From the NCBI RefSeq assembly GCF_016901695.1, contig NZ_JACJKS010000004.1:124001-188000 (forward strand): 64,000 nt of DNA, written 5' to 3'. Below are positions 34,312 through 41,978 of this stretch, piece by piece. The translations under genes and the position numbers were made by a program. Under the pieces are notes generated by a model. The model saw only the letters and a list, made by a program, of their open reading frames with translations. It had not been told where the DNA came from and did no database searches. Origin of the DNA: Mordavella massiliensis (GTDB lineage Bacteria; Bacillota; Clostridia; Lachnospirales; Lachnospiraceae). Every line of letters starts with the position of its first letter. Position 1 is the stretch's first letter.

Positions 34312-35967
34312 ATGAGTGAAAGGACGACAGAAAGAAAATGGTGGCAGCGGGCGGTAGTCTACCAGATCTACCCGCGCAGCTTCCAGGACAGCAACGGGGA
34401 CGGGATCGGCGACATCCCGGGCATCATCCAAAGGCTGGACTACGTAAAGGAGCTGGGGATCGACGCCATCTGGCTCTCCCCGGTCTACCGGTCCCCGCAG
34501 GATGACAACGGATATGACATCTCGGATTACCAGGACATCGATCCCATGTTCGGGACCCTTTCCGATATGGAGAGGCTGATCTGCGAGGCAAAGGCAAGAG
34601 GCATCCGCATCATCATGGATCTGGTCCTCAACCATACCTCGGATGAGCACCGCTGGTTCCTGGAGGCAAAGAAGAGCAGGGACAACCCGTATCATGACTA
34701 CTACGTGTGGCGGGACGGGGAGGAGGGCGCGCCTCCCAATGACATGAAGGCGGCCTTCGGAGGCTCCGCCTGGGAGTGGGTGCCGGAGCTTGGACAGTAC
34801 TATTTTCACCAGTTCTCTGTGAAGCAGCCGGATCTCAACTGGGAGAATGAGAAAGTGCGCCGGGAGATCTACGACATGATCCTCTGGTGGATGGAGAAAG
34901 GCGTGGGCGGCTTCCGCCTGGACGTCATCGACCAGATCGCCAAGGAGCCGGATCTGGGGATCACGGCCAACGGGCCCAGGCTCCACGAGTTTATCCGGGA
35001 GATGAGCCGGGAGACCTTCCGGAAGGGGGATCTCATCACTGTGGGGGAGGCCTGGGGGGCCGACCCGGAGCGGGCGAAACTCTACAGCGCCCCGGACGGC
35101 AGCGAGTTCTCCATGGTCTTCCAGTTTGAGCATATCGGACTGGACCAGCAGGAAGGGAAAGAAAAGTGGGATCTGGCGCCGCTGTCCCTTGTCAGGCTGA
35201 AACAGGTCCTGGCGAAATGGCAGGAGGAGCTGTGCGGGTGCGGCTGGAACAGCCTGTTCTGGGACAACCACGACCTTCCCAGGATCGTTTCCCGCTGGGG
35301 CGACGACGGCGCCTACCGCGTCCGCTCCGCCAAGATGCTGGCGGCCGTCCTCCACGGCATGCAGGGGACGCCCTACATCTACCAGGGCGAGGAGCTTGGC
35401 ATGACCAATGTCCGCTTTGCGGATATCAGTCAGTACCGGGACATTGAGACGCTGGGCCTCTACAGGGAGCGGATGGCGGCCGGCTATGACAGGGAGGACG
35501 TGATGGCCTCCATCTATGCAAGGAGCCGGGACAACGCCCGCACGCCCATGCAGTGGGATGATGGCGAAAACGCCGGTTTTACAGAGAAAGAGCCCTGGAT
35601 CGGAGTGAACCCGAACTACCGGGAGATCAACGCCGCCGCGCAGATGGCGGATCCGGACTCCGTGTTCCGGTTCTACCAGAGGCTGGTCGCTCTTAGAAAG
35701 GAGTACCCGGTGTTTGTGGACGGGAGATTTGAGCTTCTCTTCCCGGAGGATGAGAAGATCTTTGCCTACACAAGGACAAGCGGCAGGACCCGGCTTCTCG
35801 TTCTGGCCAACTTCTCGAAAGAGAACGCATCCTGTGCGCTGCCGGAGGAATGGCGGGACGCGCAGGTGCTCGTACACAACTGCACCGCAGATCTGGATCC
35901 CGCCACCGGGAAGACCTGGCGGGACGGGGCGCTTCGGCCTTATGAGGCTGTGATCGCGCTTCGCTAA
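34312..35967 (+). CDS. GH13_31-type alpha-glucosidase (oligo-1,6-glucosidase-like)
   Basis: A 551-residue cytoplasmic exo-glucosidase. It opens WWQRAVVYQIYPRSFQDSNGDGIGDIPGII, the canonical start of the oligo-1,6-glucosidase / trehalose-6-phosphate hydrolase / dextran glucosidase group. Catalytic residues are D204 (GGFRLDVID), E246 (VGEAWG) and D321 (WDNHDLPR). A second block, RDNARTPMQWDDGENAGFT, is also typical. It releases glucose from the nonreducing end of short oligosaccharides. Operon context favours isomaltose or maltodextrin stubs rather than trehalose-6-phosphate, since no PTS gene is near. A strong terminator follows, closing the glgP operon. Confidence 0.93.
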   Translation: MSERTTERKWWQRAVVYQIYPRSFQDSNGDGIGDIPGIIQRLDYVKELGIDAIWLSPVYRSPQDDNGYDISDYQDIDPMFGTLSDMERLICEAKARGIRIIMDLVLNHTSDEHRWFLEAKKSRDNPYHDYYVWRDGEEGAPPNDMKAAFGGSAWEWVPELGQYYFHQFSVKQPDLNWENEKVRREIYDMILWWMEKGVGGFRLDVIDQIAKEPDLGITANGPRLHEFIREMSRETFRKGDLITVGEAWGADPERAKLYSAPDGSEFSMVFQFEHIGLDQQEGKEKWDLAPLSLVRLKQVLAKWQEELCGCGWNSLFWDNHDLPRIVSRWGDDGAYRVRSAKMLAAVLHGMQGTPYIYQGEELGMTNVRFADISQYRDIETLGLYRERMAAGYDREDVMASIYARSRDNARTPMQWDDGENAGFTEKEPWIGVNPNYREINAAAQMADPDSVFRFYQRLVALRKEYPVFVDGRFELLFPEDEKIFAYTRTSGRTRLLVLANFSKENASCALPEEWRDAQVLVHNCTADLDPATGKTWRDGALRPYEAVIALR

Positions 35968-35986
35968 CCAAAGCAGGATAAAAGAG

Positions 35987-36015
35987 AGGAGACAGTATGG
36001 CGCTGTCTCCTTTTT
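35987..36015 (+). terminator. Terminator of the glgP-malQ-GH13 operon
   Basis: AGGAGACAG (35987-35995) pairs with CTGTCTCCT (36003-36011), then a T-run. Confidence 0.9.
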
Positions 36016-36035
36016 GTAATTTATGTAAAAAATAC

Positions 36036-36064
36036 TTGCATTTCTTATAAATCTGTTTTATGAT
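36036..36064 (+). promoter_or_regulatory. Promoter of the putative antitoxin RNA / toxN locus
   Basis: TTGCAT (36036-36041) and TATGAT (36059-36064), spacer 17. Transcription would start near 36071, some 215 bases before the toxin gene, leaving room for an antitoxin RNA. Confidence 0.65.
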
Positions 36065-36087
36065 ATATGTAATTGATATATGTCATC

Positions 36088-36160
36088 TATAAGCGGGTGT
36101 ATCTCAGCCCTCAAATGAGAAACTTATAAGCATTCGTTTTTCTGAGTCATCTGAATGCGG
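36088..36160 (+). ncRNA. Candidate type III antitoxin RNA upstream of the ToxN-like gene
   Basis: TATAAGC recurs at 36088 and 36125, a 37-base period typical of type III antitoxin units, although the two units are only loosely similar elsewhere. The first unit can fold as an H-type pseudoknot: stem TCTCA (36102-36106) with TGAGA (36116-36120), and loop GCCC (36107-36110) with upstream GGGT (36095-36098). The second unit can form a GCATTC/GAATGC hairpin (36130-36158). The type III family is known for pseudoknotted repeat RNAs preceding the toxin gene. This assignment is inferred from position and folding by eye. Confidence 0.4.
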
Positions 36161-36285
36161 ATCTGACAGCGGGGACGATCCGGAAGGTTCCCTCTGTTTC
36201 TTTTATTTTCCCGGGAAGATCTTTATATTTCCATTTCAACAAAGTTTCAAAAAGCGCTAAGAATGCATTCTGGCAGGGAGGCGGA

Positions 36286-37002
36286 ATGAGCGGTCTGAAG
36301 TTCTATCAGGTAACAGAGCAGTATGTGGAGTACCTGTCTCCATATGCGCCCCATCTGTTTTATGACCGGAGGGAAGGCGGAAGAAAGGCAAGGAAATATG
36401 TGGGAGTCGTGCTGCGCTCAGGCGGAGCGGACTACTTTGCGCCCCTTTCCTCCTACAAGGAAAAGCACAGGAATATGAAAGAGAGACTGGACTTTGTCAA
36501 GGTGAAGGAGTACGCAGTCATCAATCTGAACAACATGTTTCCCGTCCCGGCAGATCAGTACACGTATGTGGACATCTCCGGGGAGGAGGATGAGAAATAC
36601 CGGGACCTTTTGCGGGCGGAGTACCGGTATATCAAGACGATCCAGGACAGGATCGTGAAGAAGGCGACTGCCCTGTACCGGCTGCGGACGGGGGATGCGG
36701 ACAGTCCCGTGTCCCGCCGGTGCAATGACTTCCGAAGGCTGGAGGAGCTGTGCAGGGCGTACAGGCCGGGGGCGGCGCTACAGTCTGCCGGCCTGCCGCC
36801 GGTACACGGCGAAGGACACGAAGGCGGTGATAAACTCCGTGATCCAGAAGGCGTGCCACACGCCTGTCGGCCCGAGCAGCCGGCTCAGAAGGAAGGCCGC
36901 GGGCAGGATGACCACAATGTACCGGCACAGGGAGATGATGAGAGAGGGGAAGCCCTTTCCGATCCCTTCCAGCGCGCCGGAGGAAGTGACGGAGACAGAT
37001 GA
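36286..37002 (+). CDS. ToxN/AbiQ-like type III toxin endoribonuclease, stop codon lost
   Basis: Residues 1-160 match the ToxN/AbiQ fold: LKFYQVTEQYVEYLSPYAPHL, then RKYVGVVLRSGGADYFAPLS, AVINLNNMFPVP and RYIKTIQDRIVKKATALYRL, ending CNDFRRLEELCRAY. ToxN proteins are about 150-175 residues and act as ribonucleases held by a repeat RNA. Here no stop follows residue 160; the frame continues 78 residues to 37002, antisense to the intact MATE gene whose stop is at 36778. The tail is Gly/Arg/Pro-rich and looks like mirror translation, not a domain. GGGAGG lies 6 bases before the ATG. It is either a recently damaged toxin or one tolerating an extension. Confidence 0.75.
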   Translation: MSGLKFYQVTEQYVEYLSPYAPHLFYDRREGGRKARKYVGVVLRSGGADYFAPLSSYKEKHRNMKERLDFVKVKEYAVINLNNMFPVPADQYTYVDISGEEDEKYRDLLRAEYRYIKTIQDRIVKKATALYRLRTGDADSPVSRRCNDFRRLEELCRAYRPGAALQSAGLPPVHGEGHEGGDKLRDPEGVPHACRPEQPAQKEGRGQDDHNVPAQGDDERGEALSDPFQRAGGSDGDR

Positions 37003-38109
37003 TACGACAAAACCCGCACATATGATGCGAAGGGCCATGCCCCCGGCAAGGACGGTGTCCGGATTTTCCGTGAACAGCCCGATCAGCAGATCCGGCACGA
37101 GGAGGCAGATGGCGGTGCCGAGGACCATGATGGCGCTGCACAGAGCCAGGGTCACGCGGTAGATCTGCGCCACCCGCCTCTTCTCGCCGGCGCCGTAATT
37201 GTACCCGATCACGGGGCGCATGCCCTGTACGATGCCGCTGGCCGGGAGGTAGAGGAAGGTCTGCAGCTTGTAGTACACGCCCAGGATGACGATGTAGCTC
37301 TGGGACCAGGCGGCCAGGATCGTGTTGAGGGCGGAGATCATGACGGAGGGAAGGGCCAGGTTCAGCGCCGCCGGGATGCCGACGGAGTAGAGCTTTAAGT
37401 CAAGCTGCCTATCCGGTGTGAGAAAGCGGCGGCTGATCCGGACCGGGATGGGGAACCTGGCGTAGACGATCAGATAGACGATGAGCGTCAGCACCTGTCC
37501 GAGCCCGGTGGCGATGGCGGCGCCCTCGATCCCGAGAGCCGGGAAGGGGCCGATGCCGAAGATCAGCACCGGATCCAGGATGATATTGGCGACGCAGCCG
37601 GAGAGCATGCTCAGCATGGTCAGCTTCATCCGGCCGGCCGCCTGGAAGAGCTTCTCGTAGGCCAGTTCTATGGAGATGACGGCAGAGAAGGCAAAGGCGA
37701 TGCGGGAGTAGCGCACGCCTAAGTCTATGACCGCCCCGTCGGCTGTGAACATGCCAAGGAACCAGCGGATGGTGGCGATGCTGACGACGGTGAGAAGGAC
37801 GCCGTGGAGGGCGGCCAGGGCCGTGCCGTGGGTGGCGGCTGCGCTGGCCCGGTCCCGGTTCCCCGCGCCCAGGTGGAAGGCGATCTGGGCGTTGATGCCC
37901 ACGCCGAAGCCGATGGCGATGGCGTTGATCAGGTTCTGCATCGGGTAGACGAGGGACAGGGCCGTCATGGCGTCCTCGCTGATCTGCGCCACGAAAAAGC
38001 TGTCCACGATATTGTACAGGGAGTTGACCAGCATGGAGATGACCATGGGAAGCGCCATGGATATGATGAGAGGCAGCACAGGTCTTTCTTTCATGAATGT
38101 GTCGTTCAT
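36778..38109 (-). CDS. MATE-family multidrug exporter
   Basis: A 443-residue, 12-helix transporter of the MATE family (DinF/NorM-like, clostridial branch). It begins MKERPVLPLIISMALPMVIS and contains LVNSLYNIVDSFFVAQIS and, later, GIVQGMRPVIGYNYGAGEKRRV, the pseudo-repeat typical of the family. It probably exports cationic compounds in exchange for Na+ or H+. The ATG at 38109 has AAAGGA 9 bases upstream; the longer frame adds a non-homologous basic tail. A promoter (TTGACA, 17, TACAGT) lies upstream on the minus strand. Its 3' end is overlapped antisense by the extended ToxN frame. Confidence 0.92.
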   Translation of the reverse strand: MNDTFMKERPVLPLIISMALPMVISMLVNSLYNIVDSFFVAQISEDAMTALSLVYPMQNLINAIAIGFGVGINAQIAFHLGAGNRDRASAAATHGTALAALHGVLLTVVSIATIRWFLGMFTADGAVIDLGVRYSRIAFAFSAVISIELAYEKLFQAAGRMKLTMLSMLSGCVANIILDPVLIFGIGPFPALGIEGAAIATGLGQVLTLIVYLIVYARFPIPVRISRRFLTPDRQLDLKLYSVGIPAALNLALPSVMISALNTILAAWSQSYIVILGVYYKLQTFLYLPASGIVQGMRPVIGYNYGAGEKRRVAQIYRVTLALCSAIMVLGTAICLLVPDLLIGLFTENPDTVLAGGMALRIICAGFVVSSVSVTSSGALEGIGKGFPSLIISLCRYIVVILPAAFLLSRLLGPTGVWHAFWITEFITAFVSFAVYRRQAGRL

Positions 38110-38283
38110 AGTCGTCGTTCCTTTCTGCTTACTTTTGTATTTCAGTCTGATAGGAGGTGCATCGAAGCGCACTTTCCTGGAAGGAGAAGACTGGCTGCAG
38201 TAAAAACGCCACACAACCGCAGGGGCGGGTGTGTGGCGAAAAGTGGCTGAGCCAGAAAATCCACATCGAATTTTAGCGTAATT

Positions 38284-38312
38284 ACTGTATCACAGGAGGA
38301 TAAGGATGTCAA
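38284..38312 (-). promoter_or_regulatory. Promoter of the first MATE gene
   Basis: On the minus strand a perfect TTGACA (38307-38312) and TACAGT (38284-38289), spacer 17, about 175 bases before the start codon. Confidence 0.6.
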
Positions 38313-38334
38313 TACAGTATCTGAGCTGTTGACA

Positions 38335-38350
38335 ATACGTGCCATACGTG
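38335..38350. promoter_or_regulatory. Direct-repeat candidate operator before hicA
   Basis: ATACGTG occurs twice, at 38335 and 38344, with a 9-base period, just upstream of the hicA ribosome site and just after TTGACA (38329-38334). HicB-type antitoxins repress their own promoters, so this is a plausible binding site; that is inference. Confidence 0.4.
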
Positions 38351-38369
38351 TTATTTTGAAGGAGGATAT

Positions 38370-38555
38370 ATGCGGTTTAGAGAAATCGACAAGATGTTGA
38401 AGGCAGATGGATGGTACGAAATAAAGAAGGTGGGATCACATCATCAGTATAAACACCCATGGAAGCCTGGAAAGGTCACAGTGCCGCAGCATGGAGGGAG
38501 AGATCTAAACGCTACTGTAGTGAAATCAATATGCAGGCAGGCTGGACTATTATAA
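38370..38555 (+). CDS. hicA: HicA-type mRNA interferase toxin
   Basis: A 61-residue double-stranded-RNA-binding-like toxin of the HicA (YcfA) family. The sequence follows the family throughout: REIDKMLKADGWYEIKKVGS, HHQYKHPWKPGKVTVPQHGG, LNATVVKSICRQAGL. H24 in GSHHQY is the catalytic histidine. It cleaves mRNA when not bound by HicB. The start is behind GAAGGAGG. The hicB gene follows after 21 bases in the usual toxin-first order. Confidence 0.93.
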   Translation: MRFREIDKMLKADGWYEIKKVGSHHQYKHPWKPGKVTVPQHGGRDLNATVVKSICRQAGLL

Positions 38556-38576
38556 GATTGAGAGAGGTGGCAGACT

Positions 38577-38981
38577 ATGAAACTTGCATATCCGGCAGTT
38601 TTTACGCCGTATGAAGACGGGACAGAGGGATACGCGGTAGAATTCCCGGATCTTCCAGGCTGTGTGACAGGCGGAGATACGATGGCGGAGGCTATTTTGA
38701 TGGCACAGGATGCGGCAGGCGGCTGGGTGCTCACAGAGCTTGAAGAGGGGAAAGATATCCCACCGGCCGGCGTTCCTGACACGATTCACCTGACGGGAGG
38801 GCAGTTTGTCAGTCTGGTGGCGGTGGATATGGACAGCTACGCTGCAAAGTATGGAAAGGGAGCGGTAAAGAAAACGCTGACGATTCCGGCGTGGATGAAT
38901 ACCTTTGTCGAAAAGAACGGCATTAGTTGTTCCAAGGTGCTGCAGGATGCGCTCGGGAAGATGGTGTTGCCAAAAAGATAA
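38577..38981 (+). CDS. hicB: HicB-type antitoxin
   Basis: A 134-residue antitoxin. Residues 1-60 are the degraded RNase-H-like HicB domain (YPAVFTPYEDGTEGYAVEFP, then DLPGCVTGGDTMAEAILMAQ), which covers the toxin active site. The C-terminal part (KKTLTIPAWMNTFVEKNGIS, SKVLQDALGKMV) is a ribbon-helix-helix DNA-binding domain, so it should also repress the promoter. The downstream gene (Dus) is on the same strand 74 bases away and is probably separate. Confidence 0.93.
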   Translation: MKLAYPAVFTPYEDGTEGYAVEFPDLPGCVTGGDTMAEAILMAQDAAGGWVLTELEEGKDIPPAGVPDTIHLTGGQFVSLVAVDMDSYAAKYGKGAVKKTLTIPAWMNTFVEKNGISCSKVLQDALGKMVLPKR

Positions 38982-39055
38982 CTTTTTGCACCGTGGACTT
39001 TTCGGGGCGGCCATGCTAAAGTAGAGGGCAGAAGACGAGATGTGAGAGGAAGTTT

Positions 39056-40012
39056 ATGGAATACTATTTTGCCCCCATGGAGGGGATCACGGGATACATA
39101 CACCGGAATGTCCACCACAGTCTGTTCCCGGGCATCGGCAAATATTTTACCGCCTTTATCGCGCCGGGACAGAAGGGGAAGTTCAGCGCCAGGGAGAGAA
39201 ATGATATCCTCCCGGCCCACAATGAGGGGATGTACACCGTGCCCCAGATCCTGACGAACCGGGCGGATGACTTTGTTGCCGCGGCGGCTGGGATCCGAAA
39301 GATGGGATGGCGGGAGATCAACCTGAATCTGGGCTGCCCCTCCCGGACCGTGGTGACGAAGGGGCGGGGCGCCGGGTTCCTTGCGGATCCGGAGGGCCTG
39401 GACCGCTTCTTTGCAAAGGTGTTTGCCGCCCGGGGAGAGGCGTTCCCGGCGGATCTTGCGATCTCCGTCAAGACGAGGCTTGGTATGGAGGAGCCGGAGG
39501 AGTTTGAAGGGCTGCTTGCCATCTATAATAAGTATCCTCTGAAGGAGCTGGTGATCCACCCGCGGACGCAGCGTGATTACTACAGCGGCCCTGTCCATGT
39601 GGAAATGTTCCGTTTCGGGCTGGAGAACAGCAGGTGCCCGGTCTGCTACAACGGCGACATCCGGACAAAGGAGGATATGGACCGCCTGGCAGAGACGTTT
39701 CCGCAGCTTGGCCGGGTCATGATCGGCCGGGGGCTTCTGGCCAATCCGGCTCTGGTGCGCGTGCTGGAGGGCGGCGCCATGCCGGGCCGGGAGGAACTGC
39801 GGGCCTACCACGACCGGATCTACGCGTGGTACCTGCAGGAGATGCCGGGCGTGAAGCCTGCGCTCTTTAAGATGAAAGAACTGTGGGTCTATCTGGGGGA
39901 GCTTTTTGCGGACGCCGGAAAGCCGCTCAAGAAGATCCGGAAGGCGGAGAAGACAGACGCCTATGAGGAGGCGGTGGACGCCCTGTTCAGGGAATGCCCG
40001 CTGAAGGGGTGA
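39056..40012 (+). CDS. tRNA-dihydrouridine synthase family protein
   Basis: A 318-residue flavoenzyme that reduces uridines in tRNA D-loops. The FMN-binding TIM barrel opens with YYFAPMEGITGYIHRN. The active-site segment is NLNLGCPSRTVVTKGRGAGF, with the likely catalytic cysteine at C94. Next come ISVKTRLGM, LVIHPRTQRDYYSG, CYNGDIRTKEDM and GRGLLANPAL. The placement of the cysteine resembles the DusC-like branch common in Clostridia. Start codon at 39056. The A24 peptidase gene begins close to or overlapping its end. Confidence 0.92.
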   Translation: MEYYFAPMEGITGYIHRNVHHSLFPGIGKYFTAFIAPGQKGKFSARERNDILPAHNEGMYTVPQILTNRADDFVAAAAGIRKMGWREINLNLGCPSRTVVTKGRGAGFLADPEGLDRFFAKVFAARGEAFPADLAISVKTRLGMEEPEEFEGLLAIYNKYPLKELVIHPRTQRDYYSGPVHVEMFRFGLENSRCPVCYNGDIRTKEDMDRLAETFPQLGRVMIGRGLLANPALVRVLEGGAMPGREELRAYHDRIYAWYLQEMPGVKPALFKMKELWVYLGELFADAGKPLKKIRKAEKTDAYEEAVDALFRECPLKG

Positions 40013-40056
40013 TCTGCCGGGAGAATGATCCGGGGACCGCATGCCGTGTGCGGGAT

Positions 40057-40563
40057 ATGACAGATGAGATGATCCGAATGTTGGGGAGGGCCGTGCCGTC
40101 CGCGCTGTTTCTGGCGGCTGTGGAGGAGGCGGTCCGCGGCGATCTGGCGGCCCGGGAGATTCCGGACCGGGCCTGTCTGCTGCTGCTTCTCGGCGGCGCT
40201 CTGGCGGGGCTGACAGGAGAGATGCCCCTGTGGTGGGGCGGCGCTGCCCTGACCTGGGCGGAGCGGGCGGCGGGATGTATCTGCGTCAGCCTGCCGATGC
40301 TGCTTCTGGACTTGCGCGTCCCGGGGGCGTTCGGCGGCGGCGATGTGAAGCTGGCTGCGGCCGGGGGCTTTTTCCTCGGCTGGAAGTCCATGGCCTGCGC
40401 AGGGGCTGTGGCAGTGCTGACCGGGGGCGCGGCAGCGGCCTTCCTCCTCCTTGTGGGGCGCAGGAAGCTGCGGGACGGGATGGCCTTCGGGCCCTGCCTC
40501 TGCCTTGGAATGGCAGCAGGGTATCTGTGGGGCGGTCCCATGGCCGGCTGGTTTGCAGGCTGA
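40057..40563 (+). CDS. A24-family prepilin peptidase, orphan
   Basis: A 168-residue membrane aspartyl protease. The two catalytic motifs are REIPD near residue 32 and FGGGDVKLAAAGG near 97. About five hydrophobic segments and the lack of the N-terminal methyltransferase domain fit the short TadV/CpaA-like form. It would cut leader peptides of type IV pilins or pseudopilins, yet no pilin or secretion gene is in the window. The start is uncertain: 40057 is preferred because it avoids overlap with the Dus gene, but 39994 and 40072 are possible, and no strong ribosome site decides it. Confidence 0.75.
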   Translation: MTDEMIRMLGRAVPSALFLAAVEEAVRGDLAAREIPDRACLLLLLGGALAGLTGEMPLWWGGAALTWAERAAGCICVSLPMLLLDLRVPGAFGGGDVKLAAAGGFFLGWKSMACAGAVAVLTGGAAAAFLLLVGRRKLRDGMAFGPCLCLGMAAGYLWGGPMAGWFAG

Positions 40564-40591
40564 GCCGGGACGTGAAAGAGAGGGTGACAGG

Positions 40592-41197
40592 ATGGGAGAA
40601 GAGAAAAGAGGGCAGGAGACGGTCCGTCTGTATACAAGGCAGAACGACAAGACACTGTACCAGTTAAAGCGGGACGGGCGCATCATCAACCAGCGGATCT
40701 ATGTGCAGTTGCACTTCGGAGATATCGCCCCGCTCTTTATGGAGAGCTACGACTGGTTCACAAAGAAGGCATCCGCCATGGTGGCGAAGCCGGACGACGT
40801 CCATGCGCCAATCTGGTGCTCCATCAGCCGGGAGAACTGCCTGAAGCCGATCCCTGGCACGGTGGTCTACGTGCTGGACGTGCCGAAGGAGCAGGTCATC
40901 TACTTCGATGATGAGAAGTGGGACTATGTGCTGAACCGCATCTACCTGCCGAAGGACATGGAAGACCGGGAGGCCTACCGCAGACACCTGAAGGAGATCG
41001 GGGTGGACAACGGATTTGAATTTTTCCAGGGCAGGTATAAGGGCATGTACCCGGAGGAAGAGCGCCGGATCCGGGAGAGCTGGAACCGGGTCTTTGAGAT
41101 CGACCGCTGGTCTGTGTTCAATGTGTGCGGAAATATATGGGAAATCCGGCAGGAATGGGTGCAGCGCATTGTACATCCCGGGGAAGATGTGATATAA
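40592..41197 (+). CDS. DUF3841-type protein
   Basis: A 201-residue soluble protein. The segments VRLYTRQNDKTLYQLKRDGR, YDWFTKKASAMVAKP, PIWCSISRENCLKPIPGTVV and VPKEQVIYFDDEKWDYVLNR match my recollection of DUF3841, a family of unknown function sometimes seen near phage- or stress-related genes. The start at 40592 follows GAGGGTGACAGG. It lies 28 bases after the A24 peptidase gene; its last codons overlap a promoter for the next gene. Regular charged and aromatic residues suggest a compact enzyme-like fold, but I see no catalytic motif. Confidence 0.7.
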   Translation: MGEEKRGQETVRLYTRQNDKTLYQLKRDGRIINQRIYVQLHFGDIAPLFMESYDWFTKKASAMVAKPDDVHAPIWCSISRENCLKPIPGTVVYVLDVPKEQVIYFDDEKWDYVLNRIYLPKDMEDREAYRRHLKEIGVDNGFEFFQGRYKGMYPEEERRIRESWNRVFEIDRWSVFNVCGNIWEIRQEWVQRIVHPGEDVI

Positions 41198-41198
41198 T
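41169..41198 (+). promoter_or_regulatory. Promoter of the cytidylate-kinase-like gene
   Basis: TTGTAC (41169-41174) and TATAAT (41193-41198), spacer 18, overlapping the end of the preceding gene. Confidence 0.6.
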
Positions 41199-41245
41199 AA
41201 TGGAGCTGAACCTATAGAAAAGCAGACTGCAAAGGAGGAATTGGT

Positions 41246-41731
41246 ATGAAACTAGTGATAACCATGAGCCGCCGGTACGGCACGGGGGCGAGCAGGATCG
41301 CGCAGGAGCTCTCCGAGAGACTGGGCATCCCGGTGTATGACAAGGTGAATGTGGAAGAAGAGATGAGCAGCCATACCTATGACTCCGAAGTGGAAGTGAT
41401 AAAGAAGCTGGCCGAGAACCCGTGCATCATCCTGGGCCGGTGCGCATCCGAGATCCTGAAGGACAGGAGGAACGCGTTCAATATCTACGTGTGCGCGGAC
41501 AAGGAGGACCGGATCAAGCGGATCATGGAGAAGGAGAACTTGAGCCGCGAGGAGGCGTCGGCCAAGATCGACAGGACGGACCAGGAGAGGGCGGACTACT
41601 ACTACGAGCACACGGGCAAGGCGTGGGGGGATGTGAACAACTATCACATGATCCTCAACACGTCCGATCTGGGCGTGGAGAACTGCGCGGATATCCTGAT
41701 GAAGTATTTTGAGAGAAAAGAGTACATATAA
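41246..41731 (+). CDS. Cytidylate-kinase-like P-loop protein
   Basis: A 161-residue nucleotide-kinase-like protein of the family annotated as cytidylate kinase-like (Cmk2). The phosphate loop MSRRYGTGASRIAQELSERL is shifted from the standard GxxGxGK(S/T) and lacks the usual lysine. The later parts, CIILGRCASEILKDRRNAFN and KEDRIKRIMEKENLSREEAS, resemble the family's READYADV-like lid and NMP region. Genuine CMP kinases are about 220 residues, so this shorter protein may phosphorylate something else. The start has AAAGGAGG upstream. It is followed by a terminator and repeat copy B. Confidence 0.78.
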   Translation: MKLVITMSRRYGTGASRIAQELSERLGIPVYDKVNVEEEMSSHTYDSEVEVIKKLAENPCIILGRCASEILKDRRNAFNIYVCADKEDRIKRIMEKENLSREEASAKIDRTDQERADYYYEHTGKAWGDVNNYHMILNTSDLGVENCADILMKYFERKEYI

Positions 41732-41750
41732 AGGCGCAGAGCCCATGCAG

Positions 41751-41780
41751 GGACCGGCCGTTTTGCGGCCGGTCCTTTTT
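41751..41780 (+). terminator. Terminator after the cytidylate-kinase-like gene
   Basis: GGACCGGCC (41751-41759) pairs perfectly with GGCCGGTCC (41767-41775), then five T. Repeat copy B starts 5 bases later. Confidence 0.92.
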
Positions 41781-41784
41781 GTAT

Positions 41785-41844
41785 TGGCGACGAGCCAAAG
41801 TCCGGGCTTGCCCGAGACCTTGGCGACCGCCTACCATCCCGGAA
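41785..41844. repeat. Terminator-associated dispersed repeat, copy B
   Basis: A 60-base element matching 6671-6730 at 55 positions, in the same orientation relative to the terminator. It lies directly upstream of the MATE gene's promoter region. Confidence 0.8.
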
Positions 41845-41895
41845 TGTGCCTTTTGGCACTTCCGGTGATTGTGTGTAAAAAGTTTGAAAAACGTC

Positions 41896-41924
41896 TTGCA
41901 TTCAACCCTACCCTTTTATATAAT
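41896..41924 (+). promoter_or_regulatory. Promoter of the second MATE gene
   Basis: TTGCAT (41896-41901) and a perfect TATAAT (41919-41924), spacer 17, 55 bases before the start. Confidence 0.7.
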
Positions 41925-41978
41925 GGAGCAAGTTTGCGCAGGCAGCAAAAGTGCAGTATATAAGGAGGAGAGGAAACA

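Noticed and set aside
38329-38357. TTGACA with TATTTT at 17 bases as the hicA promoter.
   Set aside because: The start point would fall inside or after the ribosome site at 38361-38365, leaving no usable leader.
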